From Panacagrimonas sp. (lineage in GTDB: Bacteria > Pseudomonadota > Gammaproteobacteria > Nevskiales > Nevskiaceae), in the NCBI RefSeq assembly GCF_020697055.1, contig NZ_JAJFBP010000002.1, positions 153,903 through 217,902 of the forward strand: a stretch of DNA of 64,000 bases, in the 5' to 3' direction. The position numbers were made by a program, and so were the translations under genes. Of the stretch, positions 19,982 through 32,262 are shown in pieces (the first letter of the stretch is position 1; every line of letters begins with the position of its first letter). Under the pieces are notes generated by a model. The model was not told the DNA's origin. It saw only the letters and a program-made list of their open reading frames with translations, and did no database searches.

Positions 19982-21277
19982 TCACTCGCCGGTGTGGAGC
20001 GGCTGGCCCAGCATGTCGGGCGTGACCAGCACGACGCCGTTGCGCGTGACGTGGAAGCGTTCGAGATCCTTTTCCGGCTCGATCCCGATGGTCATGCCGT
20101 CCGGGATGGTGCAGCCCTTGTCGATCACCGCGCGCTTGACGCGGCAGTGATGGCCGATGCGCACGTTGGGCAGGATCACCGAATCCTCCACGTGCGCGTG
20201 CGTCTCCACGCGGACGTTGGAGAACAGCAGCGAGCGGTTGAGCTCGGCGCCGGCGACGATGCACCCGCCCGAGACCATCGAGTTGACGGCGATGCCGCGG
20301 CGGCCCGGCTCGTCGAACACGAACTTGGCCGGCGGAAGCTGCTCCTGGTGCGTCCAGATCGGCCATTCCCGATCGTAGAGATTGAGCGGCGGCGCGACCT
20401 GGATCAGCTCCATGTTCGCCTCCCAATAGGCATCGACGGTGCCGACGTCGCGCCAGTAGCCCTGGTGCATGTTCTGCACGTCGCGGAACGGATGCGCGTA
20501 GACGCGGAAGCGGTCGATCGACCCCGGAACCAGGTCCTTGCCGAAGTCGTGCGACGAATCCGAGCGCGCCGCATCGCGCGTCAGCGACTCGGTGAGGAAC
20601 TTCGCGTCGAATACATAGATGCCCATCGAGGCGAGCGCGACGTCCTTACGGCCCGCGATGGGCTCGGGGCGGGCGGGCTTTTCGATGAAGCTGACGACGC
20701 GCGCGCTGTCGTCGACCTTCATGACGCCGAAGCTGCGTGCCTGGTCGAGCGGGACCTCGATGCAGCCGACGGTGATGTCGGCGCGCTTCTCGACGTGCTG
20801 CGCGATCATCGGACCGTAGTCCATCTTGTAGATGTGATCACCGGCCAGCACCAGCACGCGCTTGGGCGCGTGGTGCCGGATGATGTCCAGGTTCTGGTAG
20901 ATCGCGTCGGCCGTGCCGGTGTACCACCCGGTCTCGCTGACGCGCTGCTGCGCAGGCAACAGTTCGACGAACTCGTTGAACTCGGGCCGCAGGAAGTTCC
21001 AGCCCTGCTGGATGTGACGGATCAGCGAGTGCGACTTGTACTGCGTGAGCACCGCCATGCGCCGCACGCCCGAGTTGATGCAGTTCGACAGCGGGAAGTC
21101 GATGATGCGGAACTTGCCGCCGAACGGGACCGCGGGCTTCGCGCGCCAGTCCGTCAGCGCAGCCAGGCGTGATCCGCGCCCACCGGCCAGGATCAGCGCG
21201 AGCGTCTCGCGCGTGAGCCGGCTGATGTAGCGCACTTCGCTGGGCTTCTCGGCCCAGGCATCGGATGTGGGTTCCAC
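19982..21277 (-). CDS. glgC: glucose-1-phosphate adenylyltransferase
   Basis: The 431-residue protein is the same length as E. coli GlgC. It has the nucleotide-binding loop ILAGGRGSRL, the glucose-1-phosphate block SFIEKPARPEP and a C-terminal left-handed beta-helix (VEDSVILPNVRIGHHCRVKRAVIDKGC). It makes ADP-glucose, the committed step of glycogen synthesis, and is normally controlled by allosteric sugar phosphates. I chose the GTG at 21277 because GGAGG lies seven bases upstream; the open frame beyond it overlaps glgB. It sits between glgB (90-base gap) and glgP (35-base gap). Confidence 0.94.
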   Translation of the reverse strand: MEPTSDAWAEKPSEVRYISRLTRETLALILAGGRGSRLAALTDWRAKPAVPFGGKFRIIDFPLSNCINSGVRRMAVLTQYKSHSLIRHIQQGWNFLRPEFNEFVELLPAQQRVSETGWYTGTADAIYQNLDIIRHHAPKRVLVLAGDHIYKMDYGPMIAQHVEKRADITVGCIEVPLDQARSFGVMKVDDSARVVSFIEKPARPEPIAGRKDVALASMGIYVFDAKFLTESLTRDAARSDSSHDFGKDLVPGSIDRFRVYAHPFRDVQNMHQGYWRDVGTVDAYWEANMELIQVAPPLNLYDREWPIWTHQEQLPPAKFVFDEPGRRGIAVNSMVSGGCIVAGAELNRSLLFSNVRVETHAHVEDSVILPNVRIGHHCRVKRAVIDKGCTIPDGMTIGIEPEKDLERFHVTRNGVVLVTPDMLGQPLHTGE

Positions 21278-21366
21278 CGTCCGTCCTCCGACTGTTGCCA
21301 AGGCGGTGCAGGTTCCGCCATTCGGGCGGATTGACGCAACCATCGCGCCGGGGCGGATCCGCCCGA

Positions 21367-23304
<1,938 letters not shown>

Positions 23305-23350
23305 GCGGCCAAGCCTGCACGGGGCGTGGGGCCGACGTCCATTCATTGCG

Positions 23351-23386
23351 CAACGAAAAAGGCCCGGCTGCGCGAGCAGCCGGGCC
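23351..23386 (-). terminator. rho-independent terminator of the RND/DUF1329 operon
   Basis: The arms GGCCCGGCTGC (23361-23371) and GCAGCCGGGCC (23376-23386) form a perfect 11-bp stem with a GCGA loop. On the minus strand it is followed by TTTTTCGTTG, so it ends transcription of the RND gene just before glgB. Confidence 0.92.
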
Positions 23387-23407
23387 TCGGGTTCGCTTGC
23401 GACCGGT

Positions 23408-25846
23408 TCAGTGCGTCGCCGGCGCGGGGTCGATCATGAACTGCGACAGGTCGATGTTCTCGCCGACCGCGAGGTCGGTGCGACGCAGGAACTTCGGATT
23501 GATGAAGTACACCGACAACGGGAGCACGATCAGCGACAGCACCATGTTGATGAGCATGATCACCATCAGCAGCATGCCCATGTCGGCCATGAACTTCAGG
23601 TCGGACAGGAAGTACCAGGGCACGATGCCGATCAGCATGATCGTCGCGGTGAACATGATCGCCTTGCCGGTCGTGGTCAGCGAACTGGTCAGCGCGGCGC
23701 CGACGTCTCCTTCGTGGACGTGATACTCCTCGCAGATTCGCGACAGCAGGTAGATGCCGTAGTCGATACCCACGCCCACGCCCATGACCGCGACGATGGT
23801 CGCGTTGATGTCCAGACCGATGCCGAGGTGGTACATCGCCGCCATCTGCATGGTGTTCGACAGGTTCACCGGGATCAGCAGCAGGATCGATGCAACGATC
23901 GACTTGTAGGCGATGGCGGCGATCACCGCGATGGCGACGTTGACCAGGCCGAAGATGAACCAGTGGTAGCGCTCCACCACGACGTTCATCGCCTGCTGCA
24001 GCGCGATGAAGCCGGACGCCATGCGCACACGGAACTTCTCGTGGTCCTCACCGACGGCGTCCACCGCGCGGCGGGCGCTGGCCAGCGCCGCATCCACGGT
24101 CTCCTGCTTGTTGTCCTTGAACCAGACCGACACCGTCGAATGCTGCGCGACGTAGTCCATCACGTGGCCGAAGTTGACCGGGTTGCCGCCGAACATGATG
24201 GCCTGGCCGGCGCTGTACGCGGCGCGCTTGTCGGCGTCGATCGGCAACCACAGGGGGTTGCCGCCCGAGAACAGGCGATTGCCTTCCATCATGTAGTCGG
24301 TGAACGACAGCGTCGCACGCGGCGTGATGCCGGTATCGGCCTCGACCAGCGCCTGCAGCTGGGAACGGATCACCATCGCCTCGGCGGACAGCGCGATGCG
24401 GTTGGTATTGTCCTGGTCGTTCTTCGACTCGATCACCAGCTCGAGCGTGTTCATGCCCGGGAAGTGCGCGTTGATCGCCCGCACCGCGGTGTTGAATTCG
24501 GAGTCATAGAACAGCAGGTTGCTGCCTTCAGCGGGGTTGCCGACCTTGATCTGCAGCGTTCCCCAGACCGACCAGACGCCGAGGATGGCGATGACGATGG
24601 CGGTGGTCTTGGCGTTCTTGCCGTAGGTCCAGCTGGCGATGCGGCGCAGGAGGTGCTTCTGGAACAGGTGGATGCCCGATTCCTTGCCCTCTCCACCCGA
24701 GATCTGGTCGACGTTCTTCGGCACCGGCAGGTAGGACAGCAGGATCGATGCGAGGAACACGCCGTTGGGAATGATCCACAGCGCCCAGGCGCCGCAGAAC
24801 AGCGCGTGGTCGTACATCATGTGGATCGGCGCGATGGCGATGAAGACGATGCCGAACACGTCGGTCATGATGCCCAGCACCGAAGGCACCATCATCACGC
24901 CCATGCACACTTCGGCGGACTTCTTCTTGTCCTTCAGGTGCGCGAGGATCTCGTAATAGCGCTCGGCGTACTGGATGCAATGCGAGAGGGTTCGGGCAAC
25001 GAGCAGCAGCGGCACGATCGTCAGCAGCGGTTCGATCGGGCGGCCCAGCCAGCCGATGAAGCCCACGCCCCACATGCCTGCGACCAGCGCGCACACCGTC
25101 GGCATGACGACGCCGGCGACATTGCGCATGTAGAGGATGAGCAGCACGATCAGGATGCCGATGGTCGCGGCAAAGATGCTGTAGGTCTGCTTCTGCAGCT
25201 TGTAGACCCAGCCGGTCAGGATCGGCTGGCCGGCCAGGTAGATCTCGTGATTCTCGTCCTGGTGCTTTTCGATGACCTTGCGCACGGCGTCGAACGCAAC
25301 GCCATATTCGATGTAATCCTGGAACCCCGCCTGGATCAGCGTCGCGGTGTGGTCGCGTGACACGAAGAACGTGCGCGCGTTCGGAGACTGCTCGACGCGG
25401 CGCTTGAAGTCGTTCACTTCTGCCGGATCCGAAGGCACGCGGTCACCCATCAACGGACGCACGTCGGCGCCTTCCGGCGTCGCTTCGACGTAGCGCAGCT
25501 TCTCGGTGGAGATCGAGATCAGCTGGTCGTGGTCGATGGCGGGCGTGAGATCGATCTCACGGGTCATGTCCCAGACCTTCTGCAACGTGTCCTGGTTGTA
25601 GATATCGCCGTTCTTGCGCTTGACCATGACGTACACGGTCAACGGACTGCCGAAGTTCGGGTGGTCGTAGTAGACCTGCACGAACGGATCGTCGGTCGGC
25701 AGCATGTTCTTGAAGACCGTCTTCAGAACGACGTGCGGGAAGCCGAACAGGAAGAAAATGGTGACCAGCGCGAAGGCGATCGACACCATTCCGCGGTGCT
25801 CCATGATCCAGTGGGCCATGCGAAATCGGAATGGGAGCTTGTCCAT
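23408..25846 (-). CDS. RND/MMPL-type transporter
   Basis: The 812-residue inner-membrane protein has the two-fold RND layout. TM1 is followed by a large periplasmic loop (about residues 40-220), then a five- to six-helix bundle (about 222-400); TM7 at about 425 is followed by a second loop and a second bundle ending near residue 790. The motif [17 protein letters not shown], in the helix carrying proton-relay residues, is typical of MmpL/HAE3-like hydrophobe transporters. It is the last gene of a five-gene minus-strand operon with two DUF1329 proteins, a DUF1302 barrel and a YCF48 propeller, a combination known from hydrophobic-compound degraders. It probably moves a lipid-like substrate between membranes (inference). 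Confidence 0.88.
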   Translation of the reverse strand: MDKLPFRFRMAHWIMEHRGMVSIAFALVTIFFLFGFPHVVLKTVFKNMLPTDDPFVQVYYDHPNFGSPLTVYVMVKRKNGDIYNQDTLQKVWDMTREIDLTPAIDHDQLISISTEKLRYVEATPEGADVRPLMGDRVPSDPAEVNDFKRRVEQSPNARTFFVSRDHTATLIQAGFQDYIEYGVAFDAVRKVIEKHQDENHEIYLAGQPILTGWVYKLQKQTYSIFAATIGILIVLLILYMRNVAGVVMPTVCALVAGMWGVGFIGWLGRPIEPLLTIVPLLLVARTLSHCIQYAERYYEILAHLKDKKKSAEVCMGVMMVPSVLGIMTDVFGIVFIAIAPIHMMYDHALFCGAWALWIIPNGVFLASILLSYLPVPKNVDQISGGEGKESGIHLFQKHLLRRIASWTYGKNAKTTAIVIAILGVWSVWGTLQIKVGNPAEGSNLLFYDSEFNTAVRAINAHFPGMNTLELVIESKNDQDNTNRIALSAEAMVIRSQLQALVEADTGITPRATLSFTDYMMEGNRLFSGGNPLWLPIDADKRAAYSAGQAIMFGGNPVNFGHVMDYVAQHSTVSVWFKDNKQETVDAALASARRAVDAVGEDHEKFRVRMASGFIALQQAMNVVVERYHWFIFGLVNVAIAVIAAIAYKSIVASILLLIPVNLSNTMQMAAMYHLGIGLDINATIVAVMGVGVGIDYGIYLLSRICEEYHVHEGDVGAALTSSLTTTGKAIMFTATIMLIGIVPWYFLSDLKFMADMGMLLMVIMLINMVLSLIVLPLSVYFINPKFLRRTDLAVGENIDLSQFMIDPAPATH

Positions 25847-25910
25847 AGTCGGTCTGTTCTGAAAACGTGGTGGTACGAGGAATCGCTGCTTCGTCGATAT
25901 GCGTGCTGCG

Positions 25911-27290
25911 TCAGCCTGCGCCCAGGCGCATCAGCGCGGTCTGGGTCAGATACTTGTCGTACATCTTGGGATCGTTGGCGCCGCTGGCGTGGCCTTCGAT
26001 CACCCTGACCTGCTCGAGCCGGGTCACTCGCCCGGTCTGGATGTCGGAACAGGTCACGTGGCACCAGCTCCAGTACGGGTGCTGGCCATCCATGAAGGTC
26101 TTGCCGTTGTCGTCGTACAGCGAGTACGCGCCGTCGAACGAGCGGTACGGCTGGTCGCGACGGTCGTAGGTCACCATGCCGACCACGACCTGGTTGCGTG
26201 CGTCGAACCACACCTGCTTCTTCGAGATGGGCGCGCGCGGATAACCGGTGGGACTGGCCTCGACCAGGATCGCTTCGGGCACCAGCTCGACCGTCGAGTC
26301 CCAGAATGTCGTGCCCTTGGGGCCGCCGTGGGTCTTGTGCTCCCAGTTGTCGTGCGCGGAGTTCCAGGATCCCGATAGCCCGGCCAGGAACGGGCCACGG
26401 CTGACGATCTTGAAGTTGCCCCAGGTCAGCAGCGGATCGCCTGCGGCCCACGCGTCCGACAGGTACAACGTCGTGCCCGGAAGCAGCGGCTCGAAGCGCT
26501 GGTCGGCCGGGAACTGGCGGATGCGGCGAAAGTCCGCCACGTAGCCGTACAGCGCGGGAAACTTGCGCTGGTCGTAATCCCAGACGTTCATGAACGATGT
26601 GCCGCGGAACTGCTGCGGGCCCGTGAAGAACACCGTCTGGAAACGCAGCTTGTCCTTGTGCTCGGGCCAATAAGGCTTGGGGTCCATGCTCACGCGCGCG
26701 ACGGTATTGAGCTCGGCCCAGCCGCCTGCGTAGCGGAAGCGCGTCTCGCCATCGACGGCGACGTCGTTGATCTTGACCGCGTAGAAAGAAGCGTCGTGCC
26801 GGCCCCAGCTCAGCGTCTGCGCGGCGAGCAACTCGATACCGGACTTGGCATCCGGGAAGGGATTGCCGCCGATCCAGGGCTGCCCGTCGGACGCGTTCAC
26901 GACATTGCTCTGTCCGTCGAACTTGGCCTTGCCTGCGTTCTTGAGCGTGGCCTCGATGTACTCCCACGGCGACAGTCGCATCACATCGGTGGTGGTCTTG
27001 ACCACCTTGAGTTTGCGTCCGTTCTTCTTGATCTGCTCGTAGCGGATCGGTTCGAGCAGGTCCTTCACCAGGTCGACGTTCGATGCATTGATCTCGTCGC
27101 CGGTTTTGATCTTGCCCTTGGTATATCCCTCGATCGACATCAATTCGTCGGGATACGCCTTGTTGACCTGGCCGGTCTGGGCGAATGCGCTCCAGGACGA
27201 CATCAGCACGCCAGCCGAACCCGCGCCCTGGGCGACCTTGCCCAGGAACTCGCGACGGCTGTAGTGATGGTCGTACTTGCGGATTCTCAT
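25911..27290 (-). CDS. DUF1329 protein with Tat-type signal (copy 1)
   Basis: The 459-residue product starts MRIRKYDHHYSRREFLGKVAQG, a twin-arginine-type signal followed by a short hydrophobic stretch ending in SSWSAFA, so it is probably exported folded to the periplasm. The mature part is the DUF1329 fold, related to LolA/LolB lipid carriers, with conserved blocks WIGGNPFPDAKSG, LSWGRHD and SDAWAAGDPLLTWGNFKI. I chose the ATG at 27290 because the Tat motif then lies near the N-terminus. A paralogue sits at 30856-32262. A role in shuttling a hydrophobic substrate between the DUF1302 outer-membrane protein and the RND transporter is plausible but unproven. Confidence 0.85.
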   Translation of the reverse strand: MRIRKYDHHYSRREFLGKVAQGAGSAGVLMSSWSAFAQTGQVNKAYPDELMSIEGYTKGKIKTGDEINASNVDLVKDLLEPIRYEQIKKNGRKLKVVKTTTDVMRLSPWEYIEATLKNAGKAKFDGQSNVVNASDGQPWIGGNPFPDAKSGIELLAAQTLSWGRHDASFYAVKINDVAVDGETRFRYAGGWAELNTVARVSMDPKPYWPEHKDKLRFQTVFFTGPQQFRGTSFMNVWDYDQRKFPALYGYVADFRRIRQFPADQRFEPLLPGTTLYLSDAWAAGDPLLTWGNFKIVSRGPFLAGLSGSWNSAHDNWEHKTHGGPKGTTFWDSTVELVPEAILVEASPTGYPRAPISKKQVWFDARNQVVVGMVTYDRRDQPYRSFDGAYSLYDDNGKTFMDGQHPYWSWCHVTCSDIQTGRVTRLEQVRVIEGHASGANDPKMYDKYLTQTALMRLGAG

Positions 27291-27410
27291 GACGTCTCGA
27301 TGTGCTCTTCCGTACTTCTTCAAAAATTCCGGCGGTCGGTTCGTCACCGACCGCCGGAGACAAAGCGCTAGGAAGGGCTTAGCGCTGAGGAGACGGTGTA
27401 AGCCGGTGCA

Positions 27411-29633
27411 TCAGAACTGGTAGCCGAATCGCAGACAGAACTCGTCGGCGAAATCGATGAAGCTGACGAACGACTTGTTGGGATTGTTGCCCCACACGTC
27501 GGAGTCCAGGTAGTTGTAGAACGCGTTGATCGTGACGTTGCCCCGCGGCTTCCACTGCACGCCGGGCTGCACCAGCATGCCGCCCTGCACGTCGATCAGC
27601 GCCGCGATGCTGTACTCGAAGATGTACTGCGGTCCCGGCAGCAGCGCAGCGAGCACCACGTAGTGCGCACCGCCGTTCACGCCCGGGGTGATCTTCGGAT
27701 CGTCGTTGGTGGGAACCCCCTTGGTGAGCTTGTACTGGCCACCCGGCGAGTAGTTCTCCGAACCGTAGCCGTCGAGCAGCAGGCCTTCGAGGCTCTGCTC
27801 CTTCTGCCACAGGTACTGGAACACCATGTAGGTCGCGGGCAGCGACGTCGAGAAGCGGTGGTACTTCTCCATGACCAGACCGGCCTGGACCTCATCGCGC
27901 TCGTCGTAGCGCTGGCGCAGGTCGACCGAGGTGTTCTTGCGGTCGGGCGTATAGGTGGCCTCGACGTTGATGATGATCTGGTCGAACAGCGAGCCGGGCT
28001 CGCCTTCCGTCACGAAGCCGCCACCGACGCCGAAGACGTCCTCGCGGAAGTAGCTGCGTTCCACGTGACCGTGCAGGCCTTCCGATGCGATGAAGAACGC
28101 GTTGAGCTCGTTGTAGGCCGCGACTGAGTTTTTGCCCACCGGACGAGCCAGCAGCGTTGTGGCGGCCGGGAATTCGTCGATCACGCGGGCCAGGCCCTCG
28201 AGCGCGTCGAGCTTGGTGTAGCTCGCGCGGTCGAACCATTCTTCTGCCACGTTCAGGCCGCCGGGCGCGACTTCGAACGCCGTTTCACCGAGCAGCGGAC
28301 CGCAACCGTTGTCGGTCGCCAGGTTGGTGCCGTACTGCGCGTTGTGGGCCAGGATCAACGCCGGGCAGGCCTGGTTGAACGCGAAGCCCAGCGTGTTGCT
28401 GCTGGGCAGCGGCTTGTTGATGCCGGACTTGCGCCAGCGGATCGCACCGAGCTGGTTGAGGCGGCTCGTATACATCAACTGGGCGTTGTAATTGCCGAAT
28501 TCGCCTTTCAGACGGAAGCCGTAGTTGATGTCCTTGTTGTTGTCGTTCTTGTAGTAGTTGTCGTGAAGGATGAAGCGCGAGTCGACGATGTTGTACGTCG
28601 TGTTCGAGTTCGGGACGATCGTCGGGATGAACTGCTGTCCGAACGCGTCGAGCACGATGTTGTCCGACGCCTGCCAGGTGATACGCAGGCCGGGAGCGGA
28701 CATGCGCTCGTCGGCGAATTCCTCGATCGCGCGATCCAGGAACAGGTGGCGGCGCAGATCCAGGCCGTTGGCCGTGTCCATGATGCGGAAGAACAGCAGC
28801 TGGCCCCAAGCGACGGACTGGTTGCCCAAACGCGCCGTGAGGTTGCCGTTGGTCCACTGTACGAAGAACGCCGGCAGGTCGACCATGAAATCGTTGTTCG
28901 AGTATTCGAACAGCAGCGGTCGCTGCTCACCGTCGACTTCGTAGCCGAGCTGGTCGGGCTTGCCGTCGTACTGCCGCAGCGTCTTGCCCGTCTCGAAACC
29001 GCCGTTGATGTCCTTGTAACGGTTGTAGCTGAACGACTGGTAGCCGTAGTCGTTCGGGTTGTAGACGGCGCGAATGCGGCTGATGAACGACCAGCCGTTG
29101 GGCCAGTTGATGGTCGGCTGGAACTCGAAACGCAGGAGGTGATAGTTCACGTCCTGGTCGCGGGTCGGGATGTAGCGACGAAAGACGTCGCTGGTCCCGG
29201 TCGGGCTCAGCTGCTCGACGCCCCGGGTCGGCGGGAACACCGGGCTGAGGGGGATGTTGACGTTGAGAAGATCGTTGAGGATCGTCGACGGATTGACGCC
29301 TTGATCGATCGTCGTGGTCCAGGGCGCGAACAGCAGCCCGGTGTCGCCGTATTCGCACGCGTTGCTCGAAAACGGATCGCACGCGCCGACCGGATTTCCC
29401 GCGCTGCGCGGGATGCGCCGGTTGTTCGAGCCCAGGCCGAACTGGTTGGCTGCCGACATGCGGCCGCTCGTACTGAACGCCGCCTCGATTCGGAACTGTC
29501 CGTTGAAGGAAAGATCGCCGCCGAACAGCTTGCGGTCCGTTCTGCTCAGTTCCTGCGCGCCCGCCGTTCCCGCGGTCGCAGCCGCTATCACGATTGCGGT
29601 TGCCCCAAACCACCGCTTGACTCGCACACTCAT
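27411..29633 (-). CDS. DUF1302 outer-membrane beta-barrel protein
   Basis: The 740-residue protein has a cleavable signal peptide (MSVRVKRWFGATAIVIAAAT..., likely cut after AGA) and a beta-rich sequence ending in the aromatic Phe needed for barrel insertion (FCLRFGYQF). N-terminal FGGDLSFNGQFRIEAAF, TARLGNQSVAWGQLLFFRIMD and FADERMSAPGLRITWQ are typical DUF1302 features. It probably forms the outer-membrane entry or exit route for a hydrophobic compound. It lies between the YCF48-like gene and DUF1329 copy 1 in the same direction, with gaps of about 120-130 bases, so cotranscription is likely. Confidence 0.86.
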   Translation of the reverse strand: MSVRVKRWFGATAIVIAAATAGTAGAQELSRTDRKLFGGDLSFNGQFRIEAAFSTSGRMSAANQFGLGSNNRRIPRSAGNPVGACDPFSSNACEYGDTGLLFAPWTTTIDQGVNPSTILNDLLNVNIPLSPVFPPTRGVEQLSPTGTSDVFRRYIPTRDQDVNYHLLRFEFQPTINWPNGWSFISRIRAVYNPNDYGYQSFSYNRYKDINGGFETGKTLRQYDGKPDQLGYEVDGEQRPLLFEYSNNDFMVDLPAFFVQWTNGNLTARLGNQSVAWGQLLFFRIMDTANGLDLRRHLFLDRAIEEFADERMSAPGLRITWQASDNIVLDAFGQQFIPTIVPNSNTTYNIVDSRFILHDNYYKNDNNKDINYGFRLKGEFGNYNAQLMYTSRLNQLGAIRWRKSGINKPLPSSNTLGFAFNQACPALILAHNAQYGTNLATDNGCGPLLGETAFEVAPGGLNVAEEWFDRASYTKLDALEGLARVIDEFPAATTLLARPVGKNSVAAYNELNAFFIASEGLHGHVERSYFREDVFGVGGGFVTEGEPGSLFDQIIINVEATYTPDRKNTSVDLRQRYDERDEVQAGLVMEKYHRFSTSLPATYMVFQYLWQKEQSLEGLLLDGYGSENYSPGGQYKLTKGVPTNDDPKITPGVNGGAHYVVLAALLPGPQYIFEYSIAALIDVQGGMLVQPGVQWKPRGNVTINAFYNYLDSDVWGNNPNKSFVSFIDFADEFCLRFGYQF

Positions 29634-29767
29634 GGTCTTCCCTCCGGATGAACGCTTTCGTTTTTTGCTCGACTGTCGTCGCCCGCGTTGAACGGTGCGA
29701 CGTGCCCCACGCTCACAAAGCCATCAATCTCGAAACGTCAAAACAGCCGGCAGCCCTCCGCCTGGCA

Positions 29768-30751
29768 TCAGCTGCCGATCTGGATGATCTTTCCCGAATG
29801 GCCCACCGCCAGGATTCGTCCGGATGCCTCGTCCGTACGCACCGCCTGGTACCAATCGGTGATCGTGTCGCCCTCGTCGACAGCCACCCAGGACATTCCG
29901 TTGTTCTCGCTGCGGTACATCACGCGCATGCCAGTCACGACGACCTGGCCGGTGGCCGACGCCGTGACGCCGAGGAAATTGAGCTTGGTCGCGACGTCGC
30001 ACTGCGTCCACGTCTCGCCGCCATCGGCCGAGATCAGCAGCGCGCCGCTCTGGCCCACCGCATAGCTGTTGCCCTTGCCGGCTTCGACCAGGTGCATCGC
30101 GTGCAGCGTCGGTGCCTTGGGGTCGATGGCGCGCACCACGCGCCACGTTGCGCCGCCGTCGTCGGACCGCATCATCACGCCGAATTCGCCGGTGATCGTG
30201 ATCTGGCCGGCCTCCGTGACATTGGCCGCGTAGATCGTCGGCTCGCCGGTGCCAAAGTGCTCTTCGAGCGCGAGCAGCGACCAATCCGGAGCCGACGGCG
30301 CCCACGTCTTGCCACCGTCTGTGGACTTGAGAACCGTGCCGAACTGCCCGCCCACGATGGCGAGGCCCGAGCTGTTGACGTCGACCGACAGCAGGCGCGC
30401 CTTGCTGCCCGAGTCGACCGTCTGCCATTTGCCGTCCTGGACGATCGCGACGGCGCCGCTCTGTCCGACGGCGATCGAATGCGCACCGCGCTTGGCGACC
30501 GACAGCAGCGCCATCGTCGTCGGCGATTCGGCGACCGCCTTCCAGGTCTTGCCTCCGTCCTTGGATTCGGAGATCGCGCCACCGGCGCCGACCGCGACGC
30601 CTTCGCCGTTCTCCAGATCGATCCCGAAGAACGCCGAGTGCGGAATTCCCGAGATCAAGGTCGTGATGATCTCTTTGCCGGCCATGGCTTCGGACATGAC
30701 TCCGACGCTCAGCACGATCGACGCTGTCACGACGCTAAGAAGGCTCCGCAT
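29768..30751 (-). CDS. exported YCF48-like beta-propeller protein
   Basis: The 327-residue protein has a signal peptide (MRSLLSVVTASIVLSVGVMSEAMA) followed by at least five repeats of the BNR/YCF48 type (SKDGGKTW, STDGGKTW, SDDGGATW, SADGGETW, SENNGMSW). Such propellers are binding or assembly factors; YCF48 itself helps assemble photosystem II. Homologues accompany DUF1302/DUF1329/RND genes in Proteobacteria, where an accessory role in an envelope complex is assumed. There is no sign of the hydrolase residues found in BNR sialidases, so enzymatic activity is unlikely. Confidence 0.85.
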   Translation of the reverse strand: MRSLLSVVTASIVLSVGVMSEAMAGKEIITTLISGIPHSAFFGIDLENGEGVAVGAGGAISESKDGGKTWKAVAESPTTMALLSVAKRGAHSIAVGQSGAVAIVQDGKWQTVDSGSKARLLSVDVNSSGLAIVGGQFGTVLKSTDGGKTWAPSAPDWSLLALEEHFGTGEPTIYAANVTEAGQITITGEFGVMMRSDDGGATWRVVRAIDPKAPTLHAMHLVEAGKGNSYAVGQSGALLISADGGETWTQCDVATKLNFLGVTASATGQVVVTGMRVMYRSENNGMSWVAVDEGDTITDWYQAVRTDEASGRILAVGHSGKIIQIGS

Positions 30752-30855
30752 CTCGAACTACCCCAGGACTTGTTCGTTCTATTCGAAGAGCTCCGGCCGA
30801 CCCTTGCGGGCCGGCCGGAGATGTCGCTACATCCGTTTGCTGCTCGAAGCGTTCC

Positions 30856-32262
30856 TCAGACCGCGCCGAGGCGCGCGATGGCGGCCTGGGTGAGGAACTT
30901 GTCGTAGATGCCCTTCTCGCCACCCTCGGCGGCAGGCGCCTCGTAACGGCTCATGTAGCCGCCCGAGATCTGCTTGACGTGGTGGAACGCCGACATGCGG
31001 TTGGCCTGGATGTCGTGGAAGTGCACCTGCGTCCAGCTCCAGTGCGGCTTGCCGTGACGATCCTTGTTGACGAAGTCGCCTTCGACCTGCGGACCGAACG
31101 ACGGATCGACCTGCTTCCACAGCTCGCCTCGGCGGTCGTAGGTCACGTACTGCACGATCATGTGATTACGTGCGTCGACCCACACGTGCTTCTTGCCGAC
31201 CGGCGCACGCGGATAACCCGTGGGCTCGGACTCGACGCAGATGCACTCGGGCGCCAGCTCCACCGTGAATTCGATGAAGGTCTTGCCCTTGCCGCCGCCG
31301 TGGAACGAGTGGTTTTCCCAGTTCGGATGGGACTTGCCGCGGAAGTTGCCGCCCAGTGCCACCAGTCGCGGACCGCGGCTGATGATCTTGGTGTTGCCCC
31401 AGGTCAGCAGCGGATCGCCGGCTGCCCACGCATCGGACAGGAAGAAGTTGATGCCCGGAACGATCGGCTCGAAACGCTGGTTGGCCGGGAACTGGCGGAT
31501 GCGACGGAACTGCGGCAGGTAGCCGTAGATGTCCGGGAACTTGCGTTGGTCGTAGTACCAGGGCACCAGGAACGAAGCGCCGGCCTGTTCCTGCGGCGCG
31601 GTGAAGAACACGCTCTGGAAACGCAGGCGATCCTTGTAGCCGCCCCACACCGGCTCGCCTTCGGTGCGCGAGGTGGTGTTCAGCTCGGTCCAGTACAGGT
31701 CGTAGGTATAGGCCTGCGAGCCGTCGGGGTTGGTGTCGTTGGAACGCACCGCGTACTGCGACATGTCGTGACGGCCCCAGGACAGCGTGAGGTTCGCCAT
31801 GCACTCCTGGCCGGTCTTGCACTCCGGGAAGGCGCTGCCGCCGATCCACGGACCCTTGGTGGCGGTCTCCACCACGTTGCCTGTCTCGTCGAAGCTGGCC
31901 TTGCCCCAGTTCTTCAGCGTCGACTGCAGGTAGGCGTACGGGAACATGTCCTCGATGTTGGTCGTGACCTTGTCGCGCATCTTCAGGCGACGACCCATCT
32001 TGGAAATCTGCTGGTACATGATCGGATCGATCAGGTGCTTCACCGCCTCGACATTCTTGGTGTCGATGATGTCGCCCGGCTTCACCTTGCCCTTGGTCTG
32101 GGCCTCGATCGAACGAAGTTCGTCGGGATAAGCCTTGTTGATCTCGCCGTCCTTCGCAAAGGTGGACCACGCCGGGGCCAGCACGCCGCCACCCAGGCCC
32201 AGGGCGACTTTTTCCATCAACACTCGACGGGAATAGTCGAAGTCGTATTTACGGATATGCAT
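30856..32262 (-). CDS. DUF1329 protein with Tat-type signal (copy 2)
   Basis: The 468-residue product starts MHIRKYDFDYSRRVLMEKVALGLGGG, again an Arg-Arg signal plus hydrophobic stretch. It is clearly paralogous to copy 1, sharing WIGGSAFPECKTG, LSWGRHDMSQYAVR, RRIRQFPANQRFEP and SDAWAAGDPLLTWGNTKI. The ATG at 32262 was chosen because GGAGGG ends six bases upstream; the ATG at 32268 abuts the ribosome site. It is the promoter-proximal gene of the envelope operon, and two divergent DUF1329 paralogues in one operon are unusual. Copies of the GGTACC palindrome lie in the 545-base region upstream. Confidence 0.85.
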   Translation of the reverse strand: MHIRKYDFDYSRRVLMEKVALGLGGGVLAPAWSTFAKDGEINKAYPDELRSIEAQTKGKVKPGDIIDTKNVEAVKHLIDPIMYQQISKMGRRLKMRDKVTTNIEDMFPYAYLQSTLKNWGKASFDETGNVVETATKGPWIGGSAFPECKTGQECMANLTLSWGRHDMSQYAVRSNDTNPDGSQAYTYDLYWTELNTTSRTEGEPVWGGYKDRLRFQSVFFTAPQEQAGASFLVPWYYDQRKFPDIYGYLPQFRRIRQFPANQRFEPIVPGINFFLSDAWAAGDPLLTWGNTKIISRGPRLVALGGNFRGKSHPNWENHSFHGGGKGKTFIEFTVELAPECICVESEPTGYPRAPVGKKHVWVDARNHMIVQYVTYDRRGELWKQVDPSFGPQVEGDFVNKDRHGKPHWSWTQVHFHDIQANRMSAFHHVKQISGGYMSRYEAPAAEGGEKGIYDKFLTQAAIARLGAV

